From the NCBI GenBank assembly GCA_037903475.1, contig JBAJFG010000355.1, positions 1 through 64,000 of the forward strand: a stretch of 64,000 bases of DNA. The letters are read 5' to 3'. The notes beneath the pieces are model-generated. The model saw only the letters and a list, made by a program, of their open reading frames with translations. It searched no databases and was not told the DNA's origin. Shown one piece after another: positions 11,484 to 24,700 of this stretch. Within the stretch, counting starts at the first letter, position 1; every line of letters starts with the position of its first letter. This stretch comes from Ancylostoma caninum. Lineage: Eukaryota; Nematoda; Chromadorea; Rhabditida; Ancylostomatidae. Both the position numbers and the translations under genes were made by a program.

Positions 11484-12377
11484 TTAGGTTGTTACATAAG
11501 TTTCTGCTGTTTTGAAATTTTTGACAAAAGGTTTTGTAAAATATAAAGCAACAATAGGTGACAGTCGAGGTATGCATAACAACAGTCGATGGACTTTTGC
11601 CGTTTTCACAACAAAGGCTCGACTCCGCTGTTCCAGAAATCCATGGACTACGAGGCAAAGAATTGAGTCGGGCAGTGCTGGAGGTCACTGACTTTGACAA
11701 ATCGGTTCTCGCACAGTAGACATTCTTGTAATCTGATAATTTTCGTTCTGTCAGAGCCAGATTTGTGCTACATAATGCGCTACTGAAAATTCCTCTGCGT
11801 GCTCTTCACCTTTTCAGAGAGTTCGACTAACAAAATTAAGGTGCCCGACACAGTGTGGCTAAGTGGCGTGATTTCCACTGATCGCTTGAAATTCTCCATA
11901 AAATACTACCGATTACTGTTCTCAAATGGTTAATGTTCCCAGTCACTGTAGAAAAAATCCCACTTCAATTCGCTCCAGTTCCAGAGAAAAAAATGGCATA
12001 GTTAAAATTTTGGGTTACCAAGTTTGTTGCGTATGCTTGAGACTACTTGACGATAAAATGTAGAGAGAAAGTATCAAGAGAATAGGGATGGCCTCAAGAC
12101 CACTCAACCCAAATTTGGTTAGAATCAAGCAACGCTATTGTCCACTTATTATCAGTGCAAGTGCTGTTACCAAATTTGCATTCTTGAAGGGTTCACTTCG
12201 AAATTAATTACATTTTCAAAACAAGACGGATAAATATGGTTCACAATGCAGAATATTCGCGAGATCATGCGCTTTAAAATGGTATTTAGATATGCGCGAA
12301 ATCTAATCGGTTTTCATTTATTAGGAGCCTTTAAAAATGCCTATGCACAAACAGCGGAAACTTGTGTAACAACCTAA
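11484..12377. mobile_element. Non-coding mariner-like element, 894 bp
   Basis: Inverted ends: left TTAGGTTGTTACATAAGTTT, right (reverse complement) TTAGGTTGTTACACAAGTTT, with the similarity continuing for about ten more bases. TA target duplication at 11482-11483 and 12378-12379. No transposase frame was recognised inside. It sits just downstream of the globin gene's last exon. Confidence 0.7.
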
Positions 12378-12581
12378 TAGTTCCTTTTTTTTTTTGAGAG
12401 GAAAGACTTATCCGCGGTTTACCCTGCAACAAAACAATGACAGATTATGTGCTAGGCAAAAAGTTATTTTTATTGCTTTTTATTTGGATGTTTCACTGAA
12501 GACGTATAATCTAAGGCCATGTGAATCGTATTCTGCTTTGAAAAAAAATTGAAACTAACCCGTGCGACTTAGGCGAACCTG

Positions 12582-12756
12582 TTATTGAGTACAAGTATCA
12601 AGTGAGCAATGAACCACCTGTATCCGCTTTTTCTTTCGTTCGCTTTGTTCGATGTGCTGATGAGGTGCAAGAGTCTTCTGACTTTGTGCATTCCTTTGTT
12701 TAGTTCGTTCGAGTTCGAAGGAGTCCGTCATCTGTGCGGAGATCAAGTTGAAGAAC
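12582..12756 (-). CDS. Globin exon 9 (H helix, C-terminal tail, stop)
   Basis: Begins after an acceptor ending tttttgttaag with one base completing Arg 233, then FFNLISAQMTDSFELERTKQ. The tail is Lys/Arg/Gln-rich and ends with TAA at 12582-12584. A possible donor (cag|gtggtt) at 12618 would allow a further exon, so the last 11 residues are less certain. Confidence 0.8.
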
Positions 12757-15700
12757 CTTAACAAAAATCTCTTTAGATAAGAGTAGTGTTAGGTGGCTTT
12801 ACTAAATTTATAATGGAATACACCCGCGAAAAGCTAAATTTACTCGCTAACGGAGAATTTTGTCTTTGTTATCTAATATATAGAACTTTTGGTTACAACG
12901 GAGTATTAATCTCCACTTCAAGGTTGCGTCGTCCTCACGTTTCTTCCTCATCCTTGCTTCACAGTTTACCTCACACAAAGAAGGAGAAGCAAATATATGC
13001 TAAAATTTTCTCACATTCAAGGCTTATGCGACACTACTTGTCCTTGTGGTATGACACAATCATTATTTAGGACTGGGTCATCGAAAACATTCCTTGCACA
13101 ATTGCTCAGAGTATCCCCAGACCCATTAATCGACGCGATCGCCACATGGACAATGCGAATGAGGAGATCTAAGACTCAAGAAGAATGAGAATCAATAAGC
13201 TGCATTTATAGTGCATCGGAGTCCGATCCGGTCGGATAACAGAAGATACGTATTGATCCTCGGTTATCCGGCGATCGATACGTATCACTCATAATCCGAC
13301 CGGATTGGACTGCGATGAAGAACAACTACAGGTATAGGGTGGCAATCGATAGGCATCACTTCCATCAATGCTATCATTCACATCGCCGTTTCATTTTGGG
13401 AGCATCTTCGACTAGAACAGGCAATGAGAAGCGATGAACTTCGTTTGGAGGGGATCCAAAGCGATATAACGTGGCAATCAATACGTATCGTTTCTATTAT
13501 AAATATCTCTTACATCGTAAGTTCGTTTTGATTCATTTTGAACTGGCGAAGTTTGGGGATGTTCTTAGCACTCATCCATCATGCACTAGTTTCTCGAAAA
13601 AAGTGAGATTCCATTGCTTCTCATTGTTGCTGGTTAAGGAGAGTCAATCATCAGTCATCGAAATATACGCAGTGAGTAGATATACAAGAACCCATTCCAA
13701 AAAAAATTGTTCACTCTCTTTGGTCGTTAATAACTGGACCATAAATGAAGATCAGAGTGAAGCTGTTTTCATATCACATAAACAATGTTAACGATGTTTA
13801 AATGGTATACTGATATATACTGCAACCCATCTCTTCGACACATTCAGATCGAAAAAATTTCAGTTCGAACAAGGCCTTTAAGCTCTAATACTGACATAAC
13901 ATCTCACCTTTTCCACACATCTGCAATCTGGGAAGGTGCGTAACTTTGAGCAAATCTCACTTTCTTCTTTTCGTTCCCATCTGGAGCAGGTAATTCCTGA
14001 AATGTTATGGGTAAAATAAATACCACTCGAACACGTCTAGAGTACCATACCAAAACAGCAATAGATGGTTTGGTGTTTTTCCACAGAATTCCACTTGGAA
14101 TATGTGCAATGAATGATACCAAGGCAGACCTGTTCTCCAGTGAGAAACGGAATGAATCGTTCAATAAATATGTTCATGACGACCTCGAAGTAGTTCTTCT
14201 CGAGTTGGTTTTGGTTCTGCTCCAAGAACCTACAATATTTCGCAGTAGACCATGACAAGGATGGAACACAATCCCAGAATTTTATCGCTATTACCCCTGC
14301 TTTACGTGAATTCGACCCGTCTTCCGCACAATTTGCCATGCGCCTGATAGATTTTCCGTGAATCCGAGCATTGAAGTGGTCTGAAGCAATCAATATGTAT
14401 AGTGTCGATATGTACAGGTATATATAGCCGTCACTCTCCAACTTTTCCCCAGTAAATCTAGCGAGAAATGGAATGTGAAATAAATGTGTGAAGTGTGAAA
14501 TACAATATATTTCTCGCAAATGTGTTCTAGTGACGAAAGAATACTACCATGTTTTTGGGATGGAGAAAATGTCATGGAAATCTGTGTAAATGTACTTTAG
14601 TACCATCGCTTGTTATTGTTAGAGTGGAACTTAGTGTAGATGAACTCCTGTGCGAAAGTGATCAAGTGCAAATAAATGCTTTACGTATAAGTGGGGTTCA
14701 GCTTTGGTCGAGTCCGCGCTTGAGGTCATTCAAATCACTGGGGAGCGTTCAGAAAAGATGTCTCTCAACCGCTACTTAACAAAGGTGAAATGCTGACTGT
14801 GACACTTTCTGGCACGTATCTGAGAAGTCCAACAAGTGAGGACGGAAGAGAACCAATGACAACGTGGTTGGGCCTGGCGATGGATGATCCGCGCATTAGG
14901 GTGTTGCTGCTTACTTCCTGCAATCGTCACTCATTTACGCGCTTAGCTACGCAGTAGAATTGGGAGGGGGGGGGGGGGGTGCGGGGTATAAACCGACCAA
15001 GCCCCTTCGAGGTTTCGTTCTCCATAATTCTGCGACCAACGATGCAAATCATTGCTAGGATCAGGATGCCCACAGAGTTGGATGGACTCAGTGTCTCAAT
15101 GTTACGGTTAACATAACGGCTTGTTCTATAAGCCATAGAGAGTCGATTAAGTCTACTATTTCAGAATTTCAGGATCAACGAATGGCGGCCTACGTGGGTG
15201 TACTTATTTATTCATTTAATGCTCCCAAGTGGTGCGCCTGAATAAAACCAAACCTCACCAGACATTGTGCCCAATCGGCCAAGTGCCCAATCTTTTCCTG
15301 TGACAAAGCAAGCTTTTTTAAAGATGATCGCTGTTCTTCATTATGATATTTTCTGCCATCACAGCAAAATGGCTTGTTATTCAAGAGTTTACCTCTCGTA
15401 AAACACTATGTTAATAGCATGTACAAATTCAAATTATTTCCTAGACGCGGCATAGTTGGCGGTGTCTCCTGCTTATGCTCAACTCCCATAACCTGGGCGA
15501 TTCGCAGCTCCTTGCTCGAGCACCAAGAAAGTGGGTATTTGGGTAGCTGGAAGAGATTTTATACTCTCCGGAATACGCGCGGGAATTCAGACCATTCACT
15601 CCGGTGTTACCTGATAATTTTCCACACTCGACAGTGATGCTGACCACATACGGTCATCACGATCATCACACCTTGGCAGTGACTAGCAAAATAACTCATT

Positions 15701-18700
15701 TCACACGAACTAATCATTGTTCCTCTAACATCAATAGTCCGCTACAGAGAGACCTTTTAGATTTAGAGTTCGTTTAGATTTCACTTCCACTTACTTTCGA
15801 GGTAAACAGCCCACAGCATCATGCTTAAAAAACTGATTCTGTACCTTCTCAGGCAATTCTGGCGGCCCGCCCGCGCTTGCTTTGCGGCCGGCCCCACACC
15901 GCTCCCGCGGGCGAATTGTAAAACGAGCGCGGAAGGCACGCTAAATGAGCGCGGGAGGCACGCCAAGCGGGCGCGGGAAGCACGCTAAAGGAGCGCGGGC
16001 GGGTTCCTAGAACAGCAGCGCGTGGCAGAGTGAGCGCATCATAACGATCCCTCTGAGCACGGAAACAGTATAAAATTATCAAAAACTTCCGAAATTAGAA
16101 AAAGCGGATCTTTAGATTGTTGTCGAGCTCACTGAGGATTCGAACCTACCTTCTCATTCTCCAGAGTCCCCTGCTTTATCCACTCAACCATCCGTGCAGA
16201 TATCCAGAAAGCCTTTCAGTTCGCTAATGGCTTCATTCTCAATCACCTCAGTACTCTATCGGTACACATGGATACATAGTGAGTCGATTATGACTCAACG
16301 TCCCCGATTTGGGACTACAGCGAAAGAATGAGAAGGTTGTGATGACTAATCTGTTAAGATTAGTTTTTAGATGGGATGAGACTTGAATTACCTACAACAC
16401 CAGTAACAGGAGCACTCATGAATCTTGAAGCGTTCAATGCAATTCAAGACAACACGTGCGTTTGACGCGCTTGCGTCTACATGATGAAAGATAAGCCGAG
16501 TCACAGCTGACCGCCTCGTCTCCTGACGCAGCGCAGGTGAGACGCAGGCGTTTTCAGCCTCGCGGCATCCGCGCTTTCTTACCATTGAATATGTGCAAGC
16601 CGCATTAACCGTTCTCAAGGGAAATAATACACAAAAGAAGTCATGCACCTGACGAGCGGCTGAGGCACGCACCTAGTATGAATTGCCCTTCTAACACTCT
16701 AACTACGAGCCCCTGTATTGACGTAAGACTTCCTTTCATCGCATCAGAGTGGGCATCAAAATCCATTGCATGAGAACCCTTGCCCAGGAAATGCTGAGCC
16801 TTTGGATAGATACATCTCATTGGCGACGGACGCAGGGGAACGCCACCACCCCCCCCCCCTCAAGAAAGAAATTTGGAAACTGCTTTTTAAAACAGATTTT
16901 TTTAGTGTTTATAATAATTATTACTCTTTGATAGTTACCACTGATCATTTAACACTGAAATTGATATTTATTATTTTTATATATAGGAGGATTTTGCATC
17001 CGCACCCTAGAGTGGCGAGGCTCCATTTTTTTCCACCTCTCCCCGTCCCCCATCAACGTCCTGCATCCTCCACCGCCTCGTCCTCACGCACCCACACCAG
17101 AAATTCTCCCGCGCCGGCGGCCCGCCAAGAGGCCCCGCCCACAAACGTGGCACGCGGGAGGCCCGCCAAGAAGCCTCGCCCACTAGGCACGCGGGACGGC
17201 CGCGAACAAGCCCCGCCCGCTAAAATGGCACGCGGGACGGCCGCGAACAAGCACCGCCCACTAAAATGGCACGCGGGCCGGCCGCGAACAAGCCCCGCCC
17301 ACTTAAATGGCACGCGGGCCGGCCGCTGGGCCTGAATCCGCCCGCGGAAGGCCCGCTAGAATTGCCTGAGTTGCTATTAAACAATGTTTACTAACCACTG
17401 TTGTTTTACGCTAAATGATACCTTGTTGTGTTCGCTTTTTACATATTTTGATGGATCACCTCAAGTGTATTGAGATAATTGCATAAATAAAAGAAGGAGT
17501 GCTACTGTTCAAAGCCCATAGATCTGCTAGTTAACGCTACAGAATTAATGACCACGCATTACATTGTTGACTACGTATCGTTACTAGGCGTCCACAACAC
17601 ATGATTGAAAAAATGAGGCAAAGAGTTCTTGAACTTGAGCAAGTTTGCGGGGACAATTAAAATTCGACAAAAAAAATTAACAGAGTTAACTCATGAAGCC
17701 CTTGAACGGAATGTGCGCGGACTAGTACACGGCAGGGGAAATTCACACTAGATGCATGCGTCAGCGGCGAGTCTGCCACGCGCAATTTGTGGAGGATTCT
17801 CCGTGTAGGCCTGTCAACGCAGCACGAACACCCCAAATGAAAATACCGAGCGAGGTCGCGAGACCGCAAATGAGCGGATCTCTACATCTGAGGTGCGCCT
17901 TCTGCGACTGAGCCTAATGCGCGCGCGTCGAACATCCTGATTTATTAAACAAAGCGCCGTAAGGGGGCTAGAGCGGTTAGAGATACGGGGCGGCACTCAT
18001 AGACACCGCAATCTTGAGGCGCAGACTGTGGGGCGAAATGGCCGATTTCCATGGACGCAGACACGTTCGTTTCGGGACTCGCAATTACGTCACGGCTGGC
18101 TCTCCCGCACGCACGGGATGGTGATTTCATCACCTTCGCTGGCGGTCTCGCCGCATAGGAGTGAGGGAGTGTTTACAGCTTTCAGGCTGCACAATGTACG
18201 CAGCAGGAAAACCAGCCTTCCACTGTTGCGAAGCTGTGTGCACTTGTCGAAAGAAATGGACGGCTGCTATGAGAGCTGCAGCGTCTCGGGAGCTTCGGGA
18301 AGGCTGGACCTACGCGGTCGCCTCATCTGGTGGATGCTATTGCCGCATCCCATGCTGAATTCTCGCGGCGATTGTGTAGTCACGACATCCGTTCGTTTCG
18401 AGAAAGCTTCTGCGCTAACAAAGAGTAAAAGCCTCTCAAATAGGAATGCATGACATTGTATATCCAATCAACTATATACGGATACGGGTCCACCGATGGA
18501 GAAAGGGCCCGCCGTGGCCCAGTGCTGTGGGGAACGCCGAGACACGGGTCCTCCGATGGAGAAAGGGCCCGCCGTGGCCCGATGGTGTGGCGGACGCCGA
18601 GACACGGGTCCACCGATGGAGAAAGGGCCCGCCGCGGCCCAGTGCTGTGGGGAACGCCATGACGTGGGTCCAGCTATGGAGAAAAGGCCCGTCGCGGCCC

Positions 18701-21700
18701 AATGGTGCGGCGGACCCCGAGACACGGGTCCACTGATGGAGAAAGGGCCCGCCGCAGCCCAGTGCTGTGGGGAACGCCATGACGTGGGTCCAGCTATGGA
18801 GAAAAGGCCCGTCGCGGCCCAATGGTGCGGCGGACCCCGAGACACGGGTCCACCGATGAAGAAAGGGCCCGCTGCGGCCCAGTGCTGTGCGGAACGCCAT
18901 GACGTGGGTCTAACAATGGAGAAAAGGCCCGCCGCGGCCCGATGGTGCGGCGGACCCCGAGACACGGGTCCACCGATGAAGAAAGGGCTTGCCGTGGCCC
19001 AGTGCTGTGGGGAACTCCATGAAACGGGTCCAGCGATGAGAAAGGGCCCGCCGTGGCCCAATGGTGCGGCGGACGCCGAGATACGGATCCACCGATGGAG
19101 AAAGGCCCGCGAGGGCTCAGTGGTGCGGGGGACGCCAGGATACGGGTTCACTTTAGTCCGATATTGTTGAGAATGCCAGGATGCGAACCCGCCCCTGGAG
19201 AACGGATCCGGCTTGCGCTAACTGTGAGGAAGGCGCCAGAATGCGGGCGCTCTGATGGAGGAAGGGCCGCCGTGGCTCAGTAGTATGGATAACACCAAGA
19301 TACGGGTCCGCCAATATAGGATTGGTCCGCTGTGACTCAGTAAAGTGGAGAATACCAGGATACGGTTCAGGCCTAATAGTGAAGATGGCGCCAGAATACG
19401 GGTCCACCGATGGAGGAAAGTCCGCTGCTGCCCAGTAGTGTGGAAAACAATTATACGATACGATACGATTTTGCTTTATCCAATAGTGTGGGGAACGGCA
19501 GGATACAGTTCCGCCGATGGGGAACGCGTCTGCGTTGGCCCGATAGTGAGGAATACGCACGAATACGCCATACGATGGAGAATGAACTTCTCATTCTCAT
19601 ACTCAACTCATAACAAGGACTTCATGTTTGGGCCCATTGGAAGATTGATTCTGCTTCTCTATCAATTTTCTAGAGATTTGGCAAGTGTGAAGCGTTTGCG
19701 CATGTCCCAAGTGGCTGCCCCACCCCACTTTCTAGCGTCCCGAAGGGACGCTAGTCTAGCATAAATTCCCGTTTAGAATTTCACAATTTAGTATCTCTTG
19801 AACCTAACTCTTTATGCCACGTTCTCTTCCCAAAAACAAGGTTGGACTTAATCAGCTGGTCAAAATAGTGTTTTGGAAACCTACCTGGTCTATGAGGTCC
19901 GTAAATCGTGCCACGTGCCCGCCAAACTTGGGCATTTTCAGCATGGCAGCTTTAGGCGCACGATCGACACCAAAAACCTGCAATAAATTCGCTCTGAGTT
20001 GGAACATGGGATAGAAGTGGGCTTTTCCAGAGTCGACGTTAGAACTAATTCAGATTTCTGATTTTTCATCATTCGCGACAGTTTCGCCCACAGCTCAGTT
20101 GAATTTCAAAATTCACTCTATCCTCTAATATATCGAGAGGATATGAATTTTCAGAAAAAATTAGGCCACATAAGAGCGGGAAGTATTATTTACTACAACC
20201 GTTAATTAAAGGTAAAAAAATCCGTTTTCTTTGTGAAAAACTATTGGAGATTCCATTTTATTCCTTTTGATGCAATGCAGTGAGGTGGCAGTAACGTTAG
20301 CAGCGCTATCTATTCACAGTCATGCAATTTCTGACCTATATATTGCAAATTTATATTCGATACAATGGGCTTCAACTAGTCAATGGTCTCCCAAAACATA
20401 TAGGGGAGCAGAGTGCGATTTCTATACACGTAAGATTTTTTCAACGTGATTCAGAATGTGTCGGTTCATGAGACAGTCTCAGTCAAACCAAAAGAAAACA
20501 AGGAGAATATTAGGTCGTGTAAAAAGTCTACGCGGTCTTTTCGTATATGTGATATCCAAAAATCGAGCTTCTTTTCGTAGCCTACTCTCCTCAAATGATT
20601 CCAAACTGTCATATGGTTCATGTTTGGTTCCTCAGCTATTTCGCGACAGCTTGCATGTCGGTCTTGCTCTACCAGTTGCAAAATTTTATTTACTGGCCGG
20701 CTAGAATGAGGTGCACTCTTAACATTCAAATTTTCGGAACGGAGTCTAGCAAATCACTCCTGGGTCCTTCGTTCACTAACAGCACTTAACGAATTTTACA
20801 CTTAACAAGTTTTTTGGCATCTTGCAGAGGTTTTGCCTTTATTATAGAAAAAAATCACATACCGTATTTCTTCAGATATTTCACTCATTTTCAAATTAGT
20901 ATAACTCTTTACATTGTATCATGGAACTATCTTGGCAAAAATTTGAGGTGGAATGTCACATTTTGACATATGTCTTTTCGAGAAAATCGGGTGAGTATTG
21001 CTCGAAATGAAGTATCAGAACCGGCCTATGGCGAGAAAACGCGGAGACTTTTTATATGACCTAATAGCTAACTCTTTCAGAAGGGATAAAAATATGTAAC
21101 ATAGAACTCCCTTTAAAAACCAGCATAATGGCTGCCTTCGTTTTTCAAAACCTCTAGTTCGACTGCTATTACTTTTAGGCAGTTTAACATTTCAAATTTA
21201 TTATTAGTACTAAGTCTTTGGCTGGCACTCTTCCCCTACTCCTTGACTAGGCTTGCCTATTTTTGGCTCCTCTCCCTTGTGTTGAAATGAGAGTACTCTG
21301 TACTTGAACGTATTAAACGTTTTTACTGGAAATATAACTTCTGTGAAAGAGTAAGTATAACTGCTACAATAAATGTTTCATTCCCTTATTAGTACGTGCG
21401 ACTCTCCCACGAGTGACGTAAGGTGGAAAGCATTATCGTAAATTTCATAACGTATTTCCTACCATTGGCTCTAGCCACGAAACATTTGCACTTACACCAA
21501 AGAGGGAAAACACGCGCTCTTGCCGTGATGTGAAATATTCCATTCTAGTGGCTGCATCTTGTCAAAAAATATTCAATTGATGGATATTGTAATAACTGAG
21601 CACTACGCACATATATGCAAACACTCAATAATTCCGCACTAGGCAAAAACTTCCCAAAAAGACCACAAAATAAACTATACACACATGATGAACATCACAT

Positions 21701-24700
21701 TCATAATCGACAACAGCATGTGATTTATGCCTATGGCTTGGGGCGAGTACTATAGTAGCCCATCTGAGATGATTTCTTTGACATATGTTTGTACTGGTGC
21801 ATCCACGGATCTCCCTCTTACGAGGGACCCCAGTCGATTTGCTGCGAGGCTACGTGGCGCGACCCCAGGTGGCGGATAGGGGGTTTACCGCGGACCAAAA
21901 GCAGCCATGCGCTTGCCCTGCGACGCGGGTAGATCTAGGGGATGGACCCCTTAGTTCGACAGTGCTCGATTCGACACATATGACCGGCATATGAGTGTGA
22001 ACACGCACTCGCGTGTGTGGGTGTGTGCTAATGCTTCATGTTGGCTGTATCCTGCAGTCCGGATTTGGCCAAAAGCTCGCATTCTAACGACTGGGAAGCG
22101 CATGAGAGGCGATCTGGGGCCGCCTCTAACAAATAAGTCCCTCGTCCACAGGGAAGGGAATCCTTCCCCTCAACAGTCGAATGCCGGCGACAGGCCGTGG
22201 TGACAGGCCGGCCGAAGAAGGCCCACGTCACGTCGTATGGTTATGACGTCAATAGTGCCTGAGAAGAAAACTACGGCGTACACGGGAGTCGACGCGCACT
22301 TTCGGGGCCCGGTTAGTGTGTAAAGTATGCGAGGGTCCCCGATGCTTCGCGAACGGCGGCATCGTGGGGCAAGCAGGCGAGTCGTTAAGGAGGACAACGT
22401 AGCCAAGACGCGAATTGCGACTTTGAACGTCGGCACGTTGACAGGTCGCTCGTGCGAGTTAGCAGCCGCACTAGAGCGCAGAAGAATCGACATATGCGCG
22501 GTTCAGGAGACGAGATGGTCAGGCAGTGAGTCGAAGGACATAGGATGTGGCTACAAACTCTTTTACCATGGCAGTGCAGGTACCAGAAGTGGCGTCGGAG
22601 TCGTAGTCTCAGAACGCTACCGAGACGCAATAGCAGAAGTCCAGCGTTTCGACGATCGGCTTATGAAAATTGTCATCGCCACTGTTGAACTGCGGCTCCA
22701 CTTCTTCTCGGCATACGCTCCGCAAACTGGCTGTTCTGAGCGTATCAAGGACGACTTCTGGGCGTTGCTTGATGAGAAGACAGCAGAGGTGCCGAAGGAG
22801 GATACTCTTGTCGTTGCGGGAGACCTCAATGGTCACGTGGGAGAAACGAGGAGCGATTACAGTTGTCATGGTGGGTTGGGCTACGGTACACGTAACGAAG
22901 ACGGTGAACGTATTCTGGAGTACGCCGAGTCTCACAACCTCGTCGTAACGAACACATGGTTTCAAAAACGTACGTCTCATCTTGTTTCCTTCTATAGCGG
23001 CAATACGAAGACACAGATCGACTATGTACTTTTGCGTCGTCAAGATCGAAAACTGGTCACGGACGTGAAAGTATGAGACAGTAGCGACACAACATCGGCC
23101 ACTGATCTGTTCGTTGAAAATCACTCCACCGAAGAGGAAGTACGAGGAGAGATGCGGACCAGCTCGAATCAAGTGGTGGAAACTGAAGCAGAAAGAGGCC
23201 GCGGTGATATCTCGAATCCAGCTACCGCCTGTAACGAGTGTTGAGGAAACTTGGCGGAAACCACCAGATGTGGTCGTAGAGGCAGCGCGGTCTGAACTTG
23301 GTGCGACTAAACCAGGCCGAAGGAAGACCGACAAGCAACCTTGGCTATGGACGGACGAAGTGAAGTCGAGGGTTCGGGAGAAGAAGCGCATGTACCATGC
23401 CTTCCTGGACAGCAAGACAGACGACCGCTGGCGTAAATACTGCGAAGCGAAGAGAGCAGCGAAAAAGGCGGTGGCGGTGGTGAAAGCCGCACATTACGCG
23501 GATGTCGAAAAGAAGCTAGACACGAGGGAAGGCGAACGGCTCATATACCGGCTCGCGAAATCTCGTGAACGTCAGATGGAAGATATCGAAAAGTTCCATG
23601 GCGTCAACGACGAGCATGGCCACCTTCTAATGGACCGCAGGAAGGCAATGAAGCGATGGCGTGATTACTTCGAGAAAGTCTCGACGGAGGAATTCGCCCA
23701 CCCACCTATTCCCCATGTATCGCCAACCTACGGGCCCGTGCAGGCAATCACTACCGAGGAGACGGAGGCAGCGCTGAAGCGAATGATGTCACATAAAGTG
23801 ACTGGTCCCGATGACGTGGCAGTGGATCTATGGAAGTCGCAATGCTGGGGATCTGCTGAATGGCTGGCGAGGTTCTTTAACCAGATAGTGGCGGAAAAGA
23901 TAGTGCCCTCGGAATGGCAGCGGAGCACCACAATCCCGATATGGAAGCGCAAAGGCAGTCCCGCTGACTGCGCTAACTACCGACCTATCCGCCTGCTGTC
24001 CCATACCATGAAGGTTTTTGAGCATGTCATTGACCGCAGGATTCGCGATATCGTGCGGCTCTCCGCTAACCAGTGCGGATTTGTAGCTGGGTGCGGCACC
24101 ACTGATGCCATACATGCTGCACGTCTCTTGGTCGAGAAGCACCGTGAGAAACAAAAGCCGCTGCATCTCGCCTTCCTTGACCTAGAAAAGGCATTTGACC
24201 GCGTGCCCCATGAAGTCATCTGGTACGCTCTTCGGCAGCATGGCGTTCCTGAAGAACTTATCGAATGGGTGCGGATTCTTTACACCAGTCCAAGAAGTCA
24301 CGTGCAGGCGGCTGCTGGCATGTCTACGGATTTCCCCATTTCCGTTGGTGTGCACCAAGGCTCTGCTCTGTCCCCGCTCCTCTTCATTGTGGTGATGGAT
24401 GTTGTAACACGGGATCTGCAGAAACCCACGCCATGGACTTTGTTGTACGCAGACGACGTCATGCTCGCGTCTGAAGACAGGCAAGAACTCGAGCGGCTGA
24501 CACAGGCTTGGAGTGACCAACTTGCACGCTTCGGCCTACGTCTTAGCGTCAGGAAGACAGAGTACTTAACAACCAGCGTGGATCAGCCCGGTACCATAAG
24601 CGTAGACGGCGCACAATTACCGAGAACGGAAGTGTTCAAGTACCTTGGGTCAGGAATTTCATCTGACGGTAGCCTTTATCATGAAGTTGTAGCCCCAGTT

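Larger units (their letters stand above)
15848..17370. mobile_element. Putative 1.5-kb element with GC-rich subterminal arrays
   Basis: CTCAGGCAATTCTGGCGG at 15848 and the reverse complement of 17353-17370 (CTCAGGCAATTCTAGCGG) form inverted ends. Inside each end is a GC-rich array: at the left about four gcgcggga(a/g)gcacgctaaa-like units (15913-15998), at the right a 41-bp tandem repeat. No target duplication and no transposase were found, so the class is unknown. The span lies within the globin intron between exons 5 and 6. Confidence 0.5.

Noticed and set aside
14037..14519. Single 160-codon minus-strand gene
   Set aside because: The frame crosses introns. Its last third (FLEQNQ... to the donor) is globin exon 7; the part before it is in the wrong frame for exon 6.
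16125..16197. Functional tRNA gene
   Set aside because: A and B boxes have the right spacing, but acceptor, anticodon and T stems do not pair.
18478..19160. CRISPR-like regular repeat array
   Set aside because: Units are contiguous without unique spacers, in a eukaryotic intron. It is a minisatellite.
18468..19170. Open frames of 224-227 codons on both strands
   Set aside because: They follow the 60-bp satellite period, which is divisible by three; both strands stay open.
22609..23415. 268-codon minus-strand frame
   Set aside because: It is the antisense shadow of the RTE coding region.
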